DNA of 64,000 nucleotides from Pseudomonas mucoides (GTDB lineage: Bacteria > Pseudomonadota > Gammaproteobacteria > Pseudomonadales > Pseudomonadaceae): positions 1 to 64,000 of the forward strand of contig NZ_JACOPW010000008.1 in NCBI RefSeq assembly GCF_015461845.1, read 5' to 3'. Of the stretch, positions 35,977 through 44,858 are shown one piece after another. Positions within the stretch are counted from its first letter, which is position 1. Each line of letters begins with the position of its first letter. Both the position numbers and the translations under genes were made by a program. The notes under the pieces are model-generated. The model worked only from the letters and a program-made list of their open reading frames with translations. It did not search any database and had not been told where the DNA came from.

Positions 35977-36920
35977 GCAGTGACGTAGATAAAAAGCACT
36001 GGGCCGATCGCCAGGAGCGAGGCAGCTTCTGGCTGATGAAGCTCACCGCGTTCGGCGCCAAAGTGCTGGGCCGGCGGCTGTTGAGCCCGATTTTGTACGG
36101 CATCGTCCTGTACTTTTTCCTGTTCGGACGCAGCGCGCGCCACAGCGCCTGGCAGTACCAGCAACGTCTCGTCGACTGGAGCGGTCGCGCGGAACTACGC
36201 CCCACCCATTGGCGCGTGTTCGGCCAGTTCATGGCGTTCGCCGACTCCATGCTCGACAAGCTCGACGTGTGGAACGGCAAGCTGAGCATCGACCAGATCG
36301 AAATCATCGACTCGGCGCTGCTGCGCAATCAACTGCGCGGCACTCGTGGGCAAATGCTGGTGGGCGCGCATCTGGGCAATCTCGAAGTCTGCCGCGCACT
36401 CGCGGAAATCGGCGAAAAAGTCACGATGAACGTGCTGGTCCACACCAAGCACGCCGAGCAGTTCAACCGCTTGCTCGGCGAGGCCGGTGCAACCAATTTG
36501 CGACTGATACAGGTCAGCGAGCTGGACCCGGTGATCATGCTGCAATTGCATGAGCGGCTCGAGCGTGGCGAATGGCTGGCGATTGCCGGCGACCGCGTGC
36601 CGCTGCACGGCGGACGCAGTGTGACCGTGGATTTTCTCGGCCACCCGGCGGCGTTCCCTCAGGGGCCGTGGCTGCTCGCCGGTTTGCTGAAATGCCCGAT
36701 CAATCTGCTGATGTGCCTGAAAAAACCATCGGGCCAATATCGCGTGACCCTCGAACCGTTTGCCGAGGCCGTGGTGTGGAAACGCAGCGATCGCGAACAG
36801 GTCATTCATCAGTGGGCGTCCCGCTACGCCGAGCGCCTGGGTCACTATTGCCTCGAAGCGCCCCAACAATGGTTCAACTTTTACCCTTTCTGGAAGACCG
36901 ATGACGACGCCAACGCATGA
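35973..36920 (+). CDS. LpxL/HtrB-type acyltransferase (APE)
   Basis: A 315-residue membrane-associated acyltransferase with a hydrophobic segment near 38-52 (LSPILYGIVLYFFLFG) and the catalytic HX4E His133-Glu138 (GAHLGNLEV). The IAGDRVPLHGGRSVTVDFLG segment is typical of the lysophospholipid acyltransferase family that includes LpxL. With ApeD and the glycosyltransferase it probably builds the lipid or sugar anchor of the pigment. The start overlaps the glycosyltransferase stop (ATGA); the longer frame from 35823 is rejected. Confidence 0.88.
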   Translation: MSSDVDKKHWADRQERGSFWLMKLTAFGAKVLGRRLLSPILYGIVLYFFLFGRSARHSAWQYQQRLVDWSGRAELRPTHWRVFGQFMAFADSMLDKLDVWNGKLSIDQIEIIDSALLRNQLRGTRGQMLVGAHLGNLEVCRALAEIGEKVTMNVLVHTKHAEQFNRLLGEAGATNLRLIQVSELDPVIMLQLHERLERGEWLAIAGDRVPLHGGRSVTVDFLGHPAAFPQGPWLLAGLLKCPINLLMCLKKPSGQYRVTLEPFAEAVVWKRSDREQVIHQWASRYAERLGHYCLEAPQQWFNFYPFWKTDDDANA

Positions 36921-38445
36921 GCCGGTAACCTTCGGCGAACTCCCTTTGCGCATCGAAGACGTGCTGGCCCTGGCCAACCGTCAGGTGCCGACGCAGTTGC
37001 AGGGCGATCCCGCGTACCGCGAGCGTATCGCCAAGGGCGCGCGATTCCTCGATTCCCTGCTGGACAAGGAAGGCGTGATCTATGGCGTGACCACTGGTTA
37101 TGGGGACTCCTGCGTAGTCGCGGTGCCGCTGCATCACGTCGAGGCGCTGCCCCGTCATCTGTATACCTTTCACGGCTGTGGCCTGGGCAAACTGCTCGAC
37201 GAACAAGCCACCCGAGCGGTGCTCGCCGCGCGTTTGCAGTCGCTGTGCCATGGCGTATCCGGGGTGCGCGTGGAACTGCTGGAACGCCTGCAAGCGTTCC
37301 TCGAACACGACATCCTGCCACTGATCCCGGAAGAAGGTTCGGTCGGTGCCAGCGGTGATCTGACGCCGTTGTCCTACGTTGCCGCAACGCTGTCCGGTGA
37401 ACGCGAAGTGATGTTCCGAGGTGAACGCCGACAAGCCGCCGACGTGCATCGTGAACTGGGCTGGCAGCCGTTGGTACTGCGACCGAAAGAGGCACTGGCG
37501 TTGATGAACGGCACCGCCGTGATGACCGGCCTCGCCTGCCTGGCCTTCGCCCGCGCCGATTACCTGCTGCAACTGGCTACCCGCATCACCGCACTGAACG
37601 TGGTGGCGTTGCAGGGCAACCCGGAACACTTCGACGAGCGCCTGTTCGCCGCCAAACCGCACCCGGGGCAGATGCAAGTTGCCGCGTGGCTGCGCAAGGA
37701 TCTGGCGATCGACGCGCCGACCGCGCCACTGCACCGCCTGCAAGACCGTTATTCCCTGCGTTGCGCGCCCCACGTCCTCGGCGTGTTGGCGGACAGCCTG
37801 AACTGGCTGCGCTCGTTCATCGAAATTGAACTCAACAGCGCCAACGACAATCCGATCATCGACGCTGAAGCCGAGCGCGTTTTGCACGGCGGGCATTTCT
37901 ACGGCGGCCACATCGCGTTCGCCATGGACAGCCTGAAAAACCTGGTGGCCAACGTGGCCGACTTGCTGGATCGGCAACTCGCGTTGCTGGTGGACGAGCG
38001 TTACAACCATGGCTTGCCGAGCAATCTGTCCGGCGCCAGCGCTGACCGGGCGATGCTCAACCACGGCTTCAAGGCCGTGCAGATCGGCACCAGCGCCTGG
38101 ACCGCCGAAGCACTGAAAAACACCATGCCGGCCAGCGTTTTCTCGCGCTCTACCGAGTGCCACAACCAGGACAAAGTGAGCATGGGCACCATTGCCGCCC
38201 GCGATGCGATTCGTGTGCTGGAGCTGACCGAACAGGTCGCCGCCGCGACTTTGCTCGCAGCCAATCAGGGCGTGTGGCTGCGCAGCAAGGCCGAGGATGC
38301 TCGCCCATTGCCGCCAGCCCTGGCCGCCATGCACGAGGAACTGGCCAAGGACTTCCCGCCGGTCATCGAAGATCGCGCACTGGAAGGCGAATTGCGCCTG
38401 TGCCTGAAACGAATTGCCGAGCAACACTGGAGGCTGCATGCGTAG
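36901..38445 (+). CDS. Aromatic amino acid/histidine ammonia-lyase (APE)
   Basis: A 514-residue MIO-dependent lyase. The prosthetic group forms from Ala150-Ser151-Gly152 (GSVGASGDLTPLSY), and Tyr61 in YGVTTGYGDS is the usual catalytic Tyr. The specificity pair, Ser-His in true histidine lyases, reads Phe90-His91 here (HLYTFHGCG). That, and the location, suggest it deaminates tyrosine or phenylalanine to give the cinnamate-type starter for the polyene, as in flexirubin clusters. Substrate is an inference. It overlaps the upstream gene by 20 bp and the thioesterase by 8 bp. Confidence 0.9.
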   Translation: MTTPTHEPVTFGELPLRIEDVLALANRQVPTQLQGDPAYRERIAKGARFLDSLLDKEGVIYGVTTGYGDSCVVAVPLHHVEALPRHLYTFHGCGLGKLLDEQATRAVLAARLQSLCHGVSGVRVELLERLQAFLEHDILPLIPEEGSVGASGDLTPLSYVAATLSGEREVMFRGERRQAADVHRELGWQPLVLRPKEALALMNGTAVMTGLACLAFARADYLLQLATRITALNVVALQGNPEHFDERLFAAKPHPGQMQVAAWLRKDLAIDAPTAPLHRLQDRYSLRCAPHVLGVLADSLNWLRSFIEIELNSANDNPIIDAEAERVLHGGHFYGGHIAFAMDSLKNLVANVADLLDRQLALLVDERYNHGLPSNLSGASADRAMLNHGFKAVQIGTSAWTAEALKNTMPASVFSRSTECHNQDKVSMGTIAARDAIRVLELTEQVAAATLLAANQGVWLRSKAEDARPLPPALAAMHEELAKDFPPVIEDRALEGELRLCLKRIAEQHWRLHA

Positions 38446-38863
38446 CAAGGGAGTGCTTCACACCGATACGGAAATCCAGGTGCCGTTCTTTGACGTCGAC
38501 ACCATGCACGTGGTCTGGCATGGCCATTACGTCAAATATCTGGAAGTCGCCCGTTGCGCGTTGCTGGACAAGATCGGCCATAACTACACGGCGATGTCCG
38601 AGTCGGGTTACGCCTGGCCGGTGATCGACCTGCAACTGCGCTACGTGCGTGGCGCAGTGTTCGGCCAGAAACTGAACGTGCGGGCAAATCTGGTGGAGTG
38701 GGAGAACCGGTTGAAGATCAATTACCTGATCAGTGACCTGGAAACCGGCGAACGCCTGACCCGCGCCAGCTCCGTGCAAGTCGCCGTCGACATGGCCAGC
38801 CGCGAAATGCAGCTGGCCTCACCGAAGGTCTTTACCGACGCTGTCGAAAGGACGCTGGCATGA
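38438..38863 (+). CDS. apeK: 4HBT-type thioesterase (ApeK-like)
   Basis: A 141-residue hot-dog thioesterase. PFFDVDTMHVVWHGHYVKYLE around residues 16-36 is the 4-hydroxybenzoyl-CoA thioesterase motif, with the catalytic Asp near 19. It likely releases or edits acyl chains on the ACPs. The ATG at 38438 has GGAGG 4-8 nt upstream; an earlier in-frame start at 38414 is not needed. Confidence 0.9.
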   Translation: MRSKGVLHTDTEIQVPFFDVDTMHVVWHGHYVKYLEVARCALLDKIGHNYTAMSESGYAWPVIDLQLRYVRGAVFGQKLNVRANLVEWENRLKINYLISDLETGERLTRASSVQVAVDMASREMQLASPKVFTDAVERTLA

Positions 38864-39609
38864 ATCTGCTTACGACTCTCTATAGCAGCCTGCGTTCGAT
38901 CTGTAGCAGTTGGCGAAGCCTGCGTTCGGCTGCGCAGCAGTCGCCCTGCGTTTTTGCTGAAGCACCGCATGTGCAGGTTTTACGACGGCTTCGCCGCCGG
39001 ACGCAGCCTCGCGGGCTCAGCAGCTGCTACATGTTTGTGGTGATGCTCGGTTTCTCTTCACTTGCGCAGGCATTTGATTCGCAGCAGTTGAGCGATCAAC
39101 TGGCCAAACCCGATGTCATCCACGGTAACTTCATCCAGGAAAAACACCTGCGCGCCCTGCCCCAACCGCTGACCAGCAAGGGCACGTTCGTTCTCGCAAA
39201 AAATCATGGCCTGCTGTGGCTGCTGAAAACCCCGCTGCAACAGGATTACCGCATCACCGCCAACGGCATCGCCCGACGCGACGCCAGCGGTTGGCAAATG
39301 CTGCCGGACAAGAGCGCCGGCGCCGAGCAGAACCGCTTGTTCCTCGCCGTGCTGCAAGGCGACAGCAGCGGTTTGCAGCGTGACTTCGAGCTGTCATTGA
39401 GCGGCGACGCGCAGAACTGGAAGTTGACGTTGATCCCGCGCTCGCTGCTGCTCAAGCAAGTGTTCAAGCAGATCAACATCACCGGCAGTGAATTGGTGAG
39501 CACCATCGAACTGCTGGAAACCCAAGGCGACAGCACCCTGTTACGCATGCAGGACAGCACCAGCGCCCAACCCTTGAGCACTGCGGAGCAACATGACTTT
39601 GCCGAGTGA
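38860..39609 (+). CDS. apeL: LolA-like lipoprotein carrier (ApeL-like) with a REP inside its 5' end
   Basis: The conserved part, from about residue 72 on (QAFDSQQLSDQLAKPDVIHG...), is a LolA-type periplasmic carrier of about 178 residues, thought to shuttle APE lipids or lipoprotein across the periplasm. The first ATG (38860) overlaps the thioesterase stop by 4 bp as elsewhere in the operon. But codons 8 to about 57 are REP sequence, which happens to stay in frame. A second ATG at 39031 begins MFVVMLGFSSLAQA, a short signal-like segment lacking N-terminal positive charges. The true start is uncertain; export may be impaired or may use the residual leader. Confidence 0.75.
   Translation: MNLLTTLYSSLRSICSSWRSLRSAAQQSPCVFAEAPHVQVLRRLRRRTQPRGLSSCYMFVVMLGFSSLAQAFDSQQLSDQLAKPDVIHGNFIQEKHLRALPQPLTSKGTFVLAKNHGLLWLLKTPLQQDYRITANGIARRDASGWQMLPDKSAGAEQNRLFLAVLQGDSSGLQRDFELSLSGDAQNWKLTLIPRSLLLKQVFKQINITGSELVSTIELLETQGDSTLLRMQDSTSAQPLSTAEQHDFAE
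38880..39030. repeat. REP elements within the LolA-like gene
   Basis: A partial REP copy and a full one at 38880-38942 (TAGCAGTTGGCGAAGCCTGC core) and an inverted copy at about 38982-39030 (CTTCGCCGCCGGACGCAG... ending CAGCAGCTGCTAC). They belong to the GTAGCAGCTG family of 21347 and 35090. The element lies between the ATG that is coupled to the thioesterase and the hydrophobic core of the signal peptide. Confidence 0.85.
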
Positions 39610-41935
39610 ACGCAGGCTGCCATGGCTATTCCTGATCCTGCTGCTGGCAGTGCTCGCGCTCGCCGGTTGGCAATGGCGCGATGGCGCGCCGCTGTCGGCC
39701 AACCTGATGGAACTGGTGCCGGGCACGGCGCCGGATGCGCTGGAACTGCGCGCCGAACAACGCATGCAAGCACCGCTGAACCGCGAAATGCTGGTGTTGG
39801 TCGGCCATAAGGATCGCGAGCAAGCCATCGCCATGGCGCAGAAACTCGGCGAGCAATGGCAGGCCAGCGGTCTGTTCGAGAAGGTGCAGTGGACGTTACA
39901 AGCCGACTTGCCCGCACTGCGCACGCAACTGCTGCAAGGCCGATTGGCAATGCTGTCCGAGGCGGATCGACAGCAACTGATCGACCATCCAGACGTCTTC
40001 ATCCAGCAACGGGTTCAGGCGCTGTTCGACCCGTTTACCGGCTTCAGTCTGGTGCCGAGCCAGGATGACTGGTTGGGCCTGACCGGACGCATCCAGAACA
40101 GCCAACCGCAACACGGCGCCGTGCAACTGGACATTGGCAGCGGCGCATTGATCGCCGATGCCGACGGCAAGAGCTGGGTGATGCTGCGGGCAAAAACAAC
40201 CGGCAATGCGTTCGACATGAGCCTGCCGCTGCAAGTGGCCGACCTGCTGAAACATAGCCGCGAACAAGCGGCGCAGTCTGACGTGCAATTGCTGGCAGCC
40301 AGCGGATTGCTCTACGCCGCGAGCGGTCAGCAACAAGCCACCCGCGAGATGACATGGGTCGGCGGCGGCGCCACGCTGGGGATATTGGCGTTGCTGTTGC
40401 TGGCCTTCCGGCGATGGCGGGTATTGCTCGCGTTCGTTCCGGTGCTGGTGGGCATGCTGTTTGGCGCGGTGGCCTGCGTGGCGTTGTTCGGCCATATGCA
40501 TGTGATGACGCTGGTGCTCGGCTCCAGCCTGATCGGTGTGGCCGTCGACTATCCGCTGCATTACCTGTCGAAAAGCTGGAGCCTGAAACCCTGGCACAGC
40601 TGGCCCGCGTTGCGCCTGACGCTGCCGGGCCTGACGCTGAGCCTGATCACCAGCTGCATCGGTTACCTGGCGCTGGCGTGGACACCGTTCCCGGCCCTGA
40701 CCCAGATCGCCGTGTTCTCCGCCGCCGGTTTGCTGGGTGCCTATCTGTCCGCCGTTTGTCTGTTGCCGGCACTGCTCAAGGGCGCCGATATCCGTCCAGC
40801 ACAATGGCCACTGCGCCTGTGCGAATGTTTGCTGAGCCTGCGTGACGCGCTGCTCAAACAGGCCAGCACGCCGGTGTTGCTGGCCCTGCTGATTGCCTTC
40901 TGCGTGGGCGGTCTGCTGAAACTCGACAGCAAAAACGACATCCGCCAATGGATCGGCGCACCGCAGCAATTGACTGACGAAGCCAAGACCATTGCGCGCA
41001 TCACGGGTTTTCAACCGACCAGCCAGTTCTTCCTGGTGCGCGGCGCCAATCAGCAAGAACTGCTGGAGCGTCAGACCGCGTTGAGCGAACGGCTGAATCA
41101 GTTGGTGAACCTGGAAAAACTTCAGGGTTACCTGTCGCTGAATCAGCTCGTGAGCCAGCCAAGTGAACAGCAGCAAGTGCGTAATGCACTGAGTAAACTG
41201 CCGCAGTTCTGGCAACCGCTGCTCGCCGTCGGCGTACCGGCCGAAGCGCTGCATGCCGAGCTGACGAAATTGCAGGCGTTGCCCACCGAAGACATCGATG
41301 CCGCACTGCTCGGGCCGCTGGCTGAACCTTATCGTCCACTGTGGCTGGGGCCGACCGATGACGGTGGCGTGGCAGCGATGGTCAGCCTGCAAGGGCTCAA
41401 CGACCCGACCCTGTTACGCGTTCAGGCGTTGGACTTGCCCGGCGTCAAACTGGTCGACCGCCTCGGTGAATTGAACAGCGTTTTCGCCGCGACACAGATC
41501 AGCGCAGCAGAGCTCAAACTCGCCTCCTGCGCACTGATCGTGCTGGTGTTGATGCTGCCATTCGGTTTCGGCGGTGCCCTGCGCATCGTCGCCCTGCCAC
41601 TGCTCGCCGCGCTGTGCAGCCTGGCCAGTCTCGGCTGGCTGGGGCAACCGTTGACGCTGTTCAGCCTGTTCGGCCTGCTGCTGGTGACGGCGATCAGCGT
41701 CGATTACGCAATCCTCATGCGCGAACAGGTCGGCGGCGCCGCTGTGAGCCTGCTCGGCACCTTGCTGGCAGCGCTGACCACTTGGCTGTCGTTCGGTCTG
41801 CTCGCCGTATCAAGTACCCCGGCCGTGAGCAATTTTGGATTGTCAGTGAGCCTGGGGCTGGCTTTCAGTTTCATCCTGGCGCCATGGGCGGGCCGACATC
41901 TGCACACGGCTCCGGTTGCGGAGTCAGCCGCATGA
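39593..41935 (+). CDS. apeM: MMPL/RND-family exporter (ApeM-like)
   Basis: A 780-residue exporter with about 12 membrane segments in two halves, each with a periplasmic loop: a first segment at residues 9-26, a membrane block from about 255 to 440, and another from about 640 to the end. The intramembrane motifs GVAVDYPLHY (near 312) and AISVDYAILM (near 701) carry the Asp residues used by proton-driven RND/MMPL pumps. It probably moves the APE lipid out of the inner membrane together with the LolA-like carrier. It starts 17 bp inside the previous gene. Confidence 0.9.
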   Translation: MTLPSERRLPWLFLILLLAVLALAGWQWRDGAPLSANLMELVPGTAPDALELRAEQRMQAPLNREMLVLVGHKDREQAIAMAQKLGEQWQASGLFEKVQWTLQADLPALRTQLLQGRLAMLSEADRQQLIDHPDVFIQQRVQALFDPFTGFSLVPSQDDWLGLTGRIQNSQPQHGAVQLDIGSGALIADADGKSWVMLRAKTTGNAFDMSLPLQVADLLKHSREQAAQSDVQLLAASGLLYAASGQQQATREMTWVGGGATLGILALLLLAFRRWRVLLAFVPVLVGMLFGAVACVALFGHMHVMTLVLGSSLIGVAVDYPLHYLSKSWSLKPWHSWPALRLTLPGLTLSLITSCIGYLALAWTPFPALTQIAVFSAAGLLGAYLSAVCLLPALLKGADIRPAQWPLRLCECLLSLRDALLKQASTPVLLALLIAFCVGGLLKLDSKNDIRQWIGAPQQLTDEAKTIARITGFQPTSQFFLVRGANQQELLERQTALSERLNQLVNLEKLQGYLSLNQLVSQPSEQQQVRNALSKLPQFWQPLLAVGVPAEALHAELTKLQALPTEDIDAALLGPLAEPYRPLWLGPTDDGGVAAMVSLQGLNDPTLLRVQALDLPGVKLVDRLGELNSVFAATQISAAELKLASCALIVLVLMLPFGFGGALRIVALPLLAALCSLASLGWLGQPLTLFSLFGLLLVTAISVDYAILMREQVGGAAVSLLGTLLAALTTWLSFGLLAVSSTPAVSNFGLSVSLGLAFSFILAPWAGRHLHTAPVAESAA

Positions 41936-43092
41936 TGATCGCCCTGTTCTGGCTGATGGCCCTCGCGCTGTTCGCCGTGGCCACCCGTGTCGGTCGTCAT
42001 TTTGGCCTGATCCCGATCGTCAGCCAGTTGCTGCTGGCGACCTTCGGCCTGCCGCTGCTGATGTACCTCTGGATCGAGCCCGGCTGGCAGCTCAGCGGCG
42101 CTGAACTGATCTCGCCGACATGGCTGAAAAACCTCTACAGCCTGAGCTTTGCCTTGCTGCTGGGGCACATTCTCAGCGACGTGATCGACCTGCGGCTGGA
42201 CCGCCAGAGCCTGAAAATCGCCCTGCCGAGTTTTTGCGTTCCGTTCGCGGGCGGGTTGGCGACGGCGGTGTGGTTGCTGCCTGCGCAATCGTGGATCAGT
42301 TCATTGGCGGTGGGCCTGGTGTTCGCCATCACCGCGATTCCGGTGCTGTATTTGTACCTGCGCCACATCAACTACCCGCCCGACGCCACCCGGCGCCTGG
42401 TGCAGACCGCGATCCTCATCGACCTGGCGTGCTGGACGCTGTTCGGCTTCGCCCAAGGCAGCCTGCACCTGAGCAGTTTGCTCCTGCCGCTGGCTGGCGC
42501 CTGCCTGCCGGTGCTGTTGCGTGTGCTCGGTCTGCGTCAGCCGTTGCTGCACAGCGGCTGTTTTTTCGCGCTGCTGGTGGTCGCCGAGCACTTCAAGCTC
42601 AATGCGCTGATTTTCGGCATCGGTTATCTGCTGTGCATGGCCGCGCTGAAAGTACCGCTGGTGTGGCCAATGTCCGCAGTGTGGATGACCCGTCTGCAAA
42701 CCTGGATCGCCATTCCGCTGATCCTCACGTTCGGCATTGTGCAGATCAACATTCACGCCGCCATGACCAGCCTGAGCTGGCTACAACTGGCCGCATTGCT
42801 GCTGTTGCCGATTGCCAGCAAACTGCTGGGCAACTGGCTGGGTCTCGGCTGGGCCGGCGCCTCCTTTGAAGGCGCCAGTCGCTGGCGGGAAAGCTTGCTG
42901 CTGAACATTCGTGGCTTGAGCGAGATCGTTTTTCTCAACCTGCTGCTGCAACAACAGCTCATCAGCCCGGCGCTGTACTTTGCGCTGATGGTGATGGGCC
43001 TGATCGCGACGCTGCTGCCGGCACTGGCCGGCATGCACAGCCCCCCTTTGAACATCGCCGCCCCGGCAAGGAGCCCCCGTGCCAACAGTTGA
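41932..43092 (+). CDS. CPA2/Kef-like cation-proton exchanger family protein in the APE operon
   Basis: A 386-residue membrane protein with about 11-12 hydrophobic segments, resembling the membrane domain of Na+/H+ or Kef-type exchangers: VFAITAIPVLYLYLRHI in the middle, and RGLSEIVFLNLLL near residue 325, a pattern of the CPA2 family. It lacks the C-terminal TrkA domain of Kef proteins. The start ATG 41932 overlaps the exporter stop by 4 bp. It is not part of the E. coli APE set I know; the ion or cargo is unknown. Confidence 0.8.
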   Translation: MMIALFWLMALALFAVATRVGRHFGLIPIVSQLLLATFGLPLLMYLWIEPGWQLSGAELISPTWLKNLYSLSFALLLGHILSDVIDLRLDRQSLKIALPSFCVPFAGGLATAVWLLPAQSWISSLAVGLVFAITAIPVLYLYLRHINYPPDATRRLVQTAILIDLACWTLFGFAQGSLHLSSLLLPLAGACLPVLLRVLGLRQPLLHSGCFFALLVVAEHFKLNALIFGIGYLLCMAALKVPLVWPMSAVWMTRLQTWIAIPLILTFGIVQINIHAAMTSLSWLQLAALLLLPIASKLLGNWLGLGWAGASFEGASRWRESLLLNIRGLSEIVFLNLLLQQQLISPALYFALMVMGLIATLLPALAGMHSPPLNIAAPARSPRANS

Positions 43093-44326
43093 AATGCAAC
43101 GTCGCCAGGTCGTCGTCATCGGCGCGGGGCCCTCGGGCGCCATCGCTGCCGCGCTGCTCAAGCGTAACGGTCATGATGTGCTGATGATCGAGCGCCAGCA
43201 CTTCCCACGGTTCTCCATCGGCGAGAGCCTGTTATCGCATTGCCTGGATTTCGTTGAAGAAGCCGGCATGCTCGAGGCCGTGAACGCTGCAGGTTTCCAG
43301 CTTAAAAACGGCGCAGCCTTCGCCTGGGGCGAGCAGTACAGCGCCTTCGATTTTGGCGACACGTTCAGCCATGGCAAGCCGACCACGTTCCAGGTGCAAC
43401 GGGCCGATTTCGACAAGCTGCTGGCCGATCAGGCTGCGCTGCAAGGCGTAGAAGTGCGTTATGGCGAAGCCATCGTCAGCGTCGATTTCGACTTGCCCAA
43501 GCCGCAGCTCGAGGTGCTGCGCGAAGACGGCAGCCAGTACCGCGTCGAAGCGGATTTCGTGCTCGACGCCAGCGGCTACGGTCGTGTGCTGCCGCGCCTG
43601 CTGGACCTTGAAGCGCCGTCGAATTTTCCGGTGCGCCAGGCCGTGTTTACCCATATCGAAGACCACATCGACAGCCCGTCTTTCGAGCGGGAAAAGATCC
43701 TGATTACGACCCACCCCATCCATCGCGACATCTGGTTCTGGACCATCCCGTTCAGCAACGGTCGATGTTCGGTGGGCGTGGTCGCGGCCGCTGAACATTT
43801 CGAAGGCCGCATGGAGAATCTGGACGAGTGCCTGCGCGGGTTCATCGCTGAAACCCCAAGCCTGGCTGGCGTACTGAAAAATGCCGTGTGGGACACGCCC
43901 GCACGCACCATCGGCGGCTACTCGGCCAACGTCAAAACCTTGCACGGCCCGGGCTTTGCGCTGCTCGGCAACGCCGCGGAATTCCTCGACCCGGTGTTCT
44001 CCTCCGGCGTGACCATCGCCATGCGCTCGGCGAGCATGGCCGCGGGCGTGTTGCATCGCCAACTGCAAGGGCAAAGCGTGGACTGGCAGAGCGAGTTCGC
44101 CGAACCGCTCAAGCGTGGCGTCGACACCTTCCGTTGCTACGTCGAGGGCTGGTACGCCGGGACCTTCCAGGATGTGATCTTCCACACAGGCGGCTCACCG
44201 GATATCCGCCGCATGATCAGCGCCATTCTCGCCGGTTATGCCTGGGACGAACGCAACCCGTTCGTCAGTGAACCCAAGCGTCGGCTGCGCATGTTGTCAG
44301 AACTCTGCGCCAGAGATGTCACATGA
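43079..44326 (+). CDS. Flavin-dependent halogenase-like oxidoreductase (APE)
   Basis: A 415-residue FAD enzyme. The nucleotide-binding GAGPSG is at 15-20. Two signatures of flavin-dependent halogenases are present: WFWTIP at 219-224 (WxWxIP) and a lysine at 76 in FQLKNGAAFAWG, the position of the catalytic Lys in the family. It may halogenate the aryl head of the polyene, as xanthomonadins are brominated in Xanthomonas; a plain monooxygenase or dehydrogenase role is the alternative. The GTG start at 43079 has AAGGAG 5 nt upstream and overlaps the exchanger gene by 14 bp. Confidence 0.85.
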   Translation: MPTVEMQRRQVVVIGAGPSGAIAAALLKRNGHDVLMIERQHFPRFSIGESLLSHCLDFVEEAGMLEAVNAAGFQLKNGAAFAWGEQYSAFDFGDTFSHGKPTTFQVQRADFDKLLADQAALQGVEVRYGEAIVSVDFDLPKPQLEVLREDGSQYRVEADFVLDASGYGRVLPRLLDLEAPSNFPVRQAVFTHIEDHIDSPSFEREKILITTHPIHRDIWFWTIPFSNGRCSVGVVAAAEHFEGRMENLDECLRGFIAETPSLAGVLKNAVWDTPARTIGGYSANVKTLHGPGFALLGNAAEFLDPVFSSGVTIAMRSASMAAGVLHRQLQGQSVDWQSEFAEPLKRGVDTFRCYVEGWYAGTFQDVIFHTGGSPDIRRMISAILAGYAWDERNPFVSEPKRRLRMLSELCARDVT

Positions 44327-44375
44327 ATGACAGGACCGCCTGTTTGCGGTGCAACTCCCTTGAAGGTAATGCCTG

Positions 44376-44858
44376 ATGATCCGTTTTCTGCTCCTGGGCT
44401 GCCTGCTGTTGCTGAGCGCTTGCGCCAGCCAGGCACCGCTGCCCGAGCACATCCCGAAGCTGTCGTTGCCGCTGCAACTGCACATCCAGCGCCTGGAAGC
44501 CGCGCAACGTCAGGACTGGGTATTGGTGATCCAGCAGGAAGAGGTGGGGCTTCGCTGGTCGATGATGGATCTGCTGGGCATTCCACAAGCGCGGCAGAAA
44601 CTGATCGATGGCAAATGGCACGCCGATGGTCTGTTGCCGCCCAACCCGGAAGCCCGGGAGCTGTTCGCCGCGTTGCTGTTTGCCCTGACCCCCAAGGACG
44701 AACTGTCGGGTAATTACCCCACTGCCTGGCAGCACGGCAGGCAACGCTCGCTGCCAACACACTGGGACGTCTTATATTCACAGCCCATGACCTTTGAATT
44801 GAACCTGCCCAAGGGGCCCCGGTATGAAGTCACGCCGCTGAGCGGGGAAGCACCATGA
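44376..44858 (+). CDS. apeN: DUF3261 lipoprotein (ApeN-like)
   Basis: A 160-residue lipoprotein: hydrophobic leader MIRFLLLGCLLLLSAC with lipobox LSAC and the modified Cys at 16. Serine at +4 and no Asp at +2 suggest outer-membrane sorting. DUF3261 members regularly sit in APE clusters next to the ketosynthase gene, and may work with the LolA-like protein at the outer membrane. It overlaps apeO by 4 bp. AAGG precedes the ATG. Confidence 0.85.
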   Translation: MIRFLLLGCLLLLSACASQAPLPEHIPKLSLPLQLHIQRLEAAQRQDWVLVIQQEEVGLRWSMMDLLGIPQARQKLIDGKWHADGLLPPNPEARELFAALLFALTPKDELSGNYPTAWQHGRQRSLPTHWDVLYSQPMTFELNLPKGPRYEVTPLSGEAP

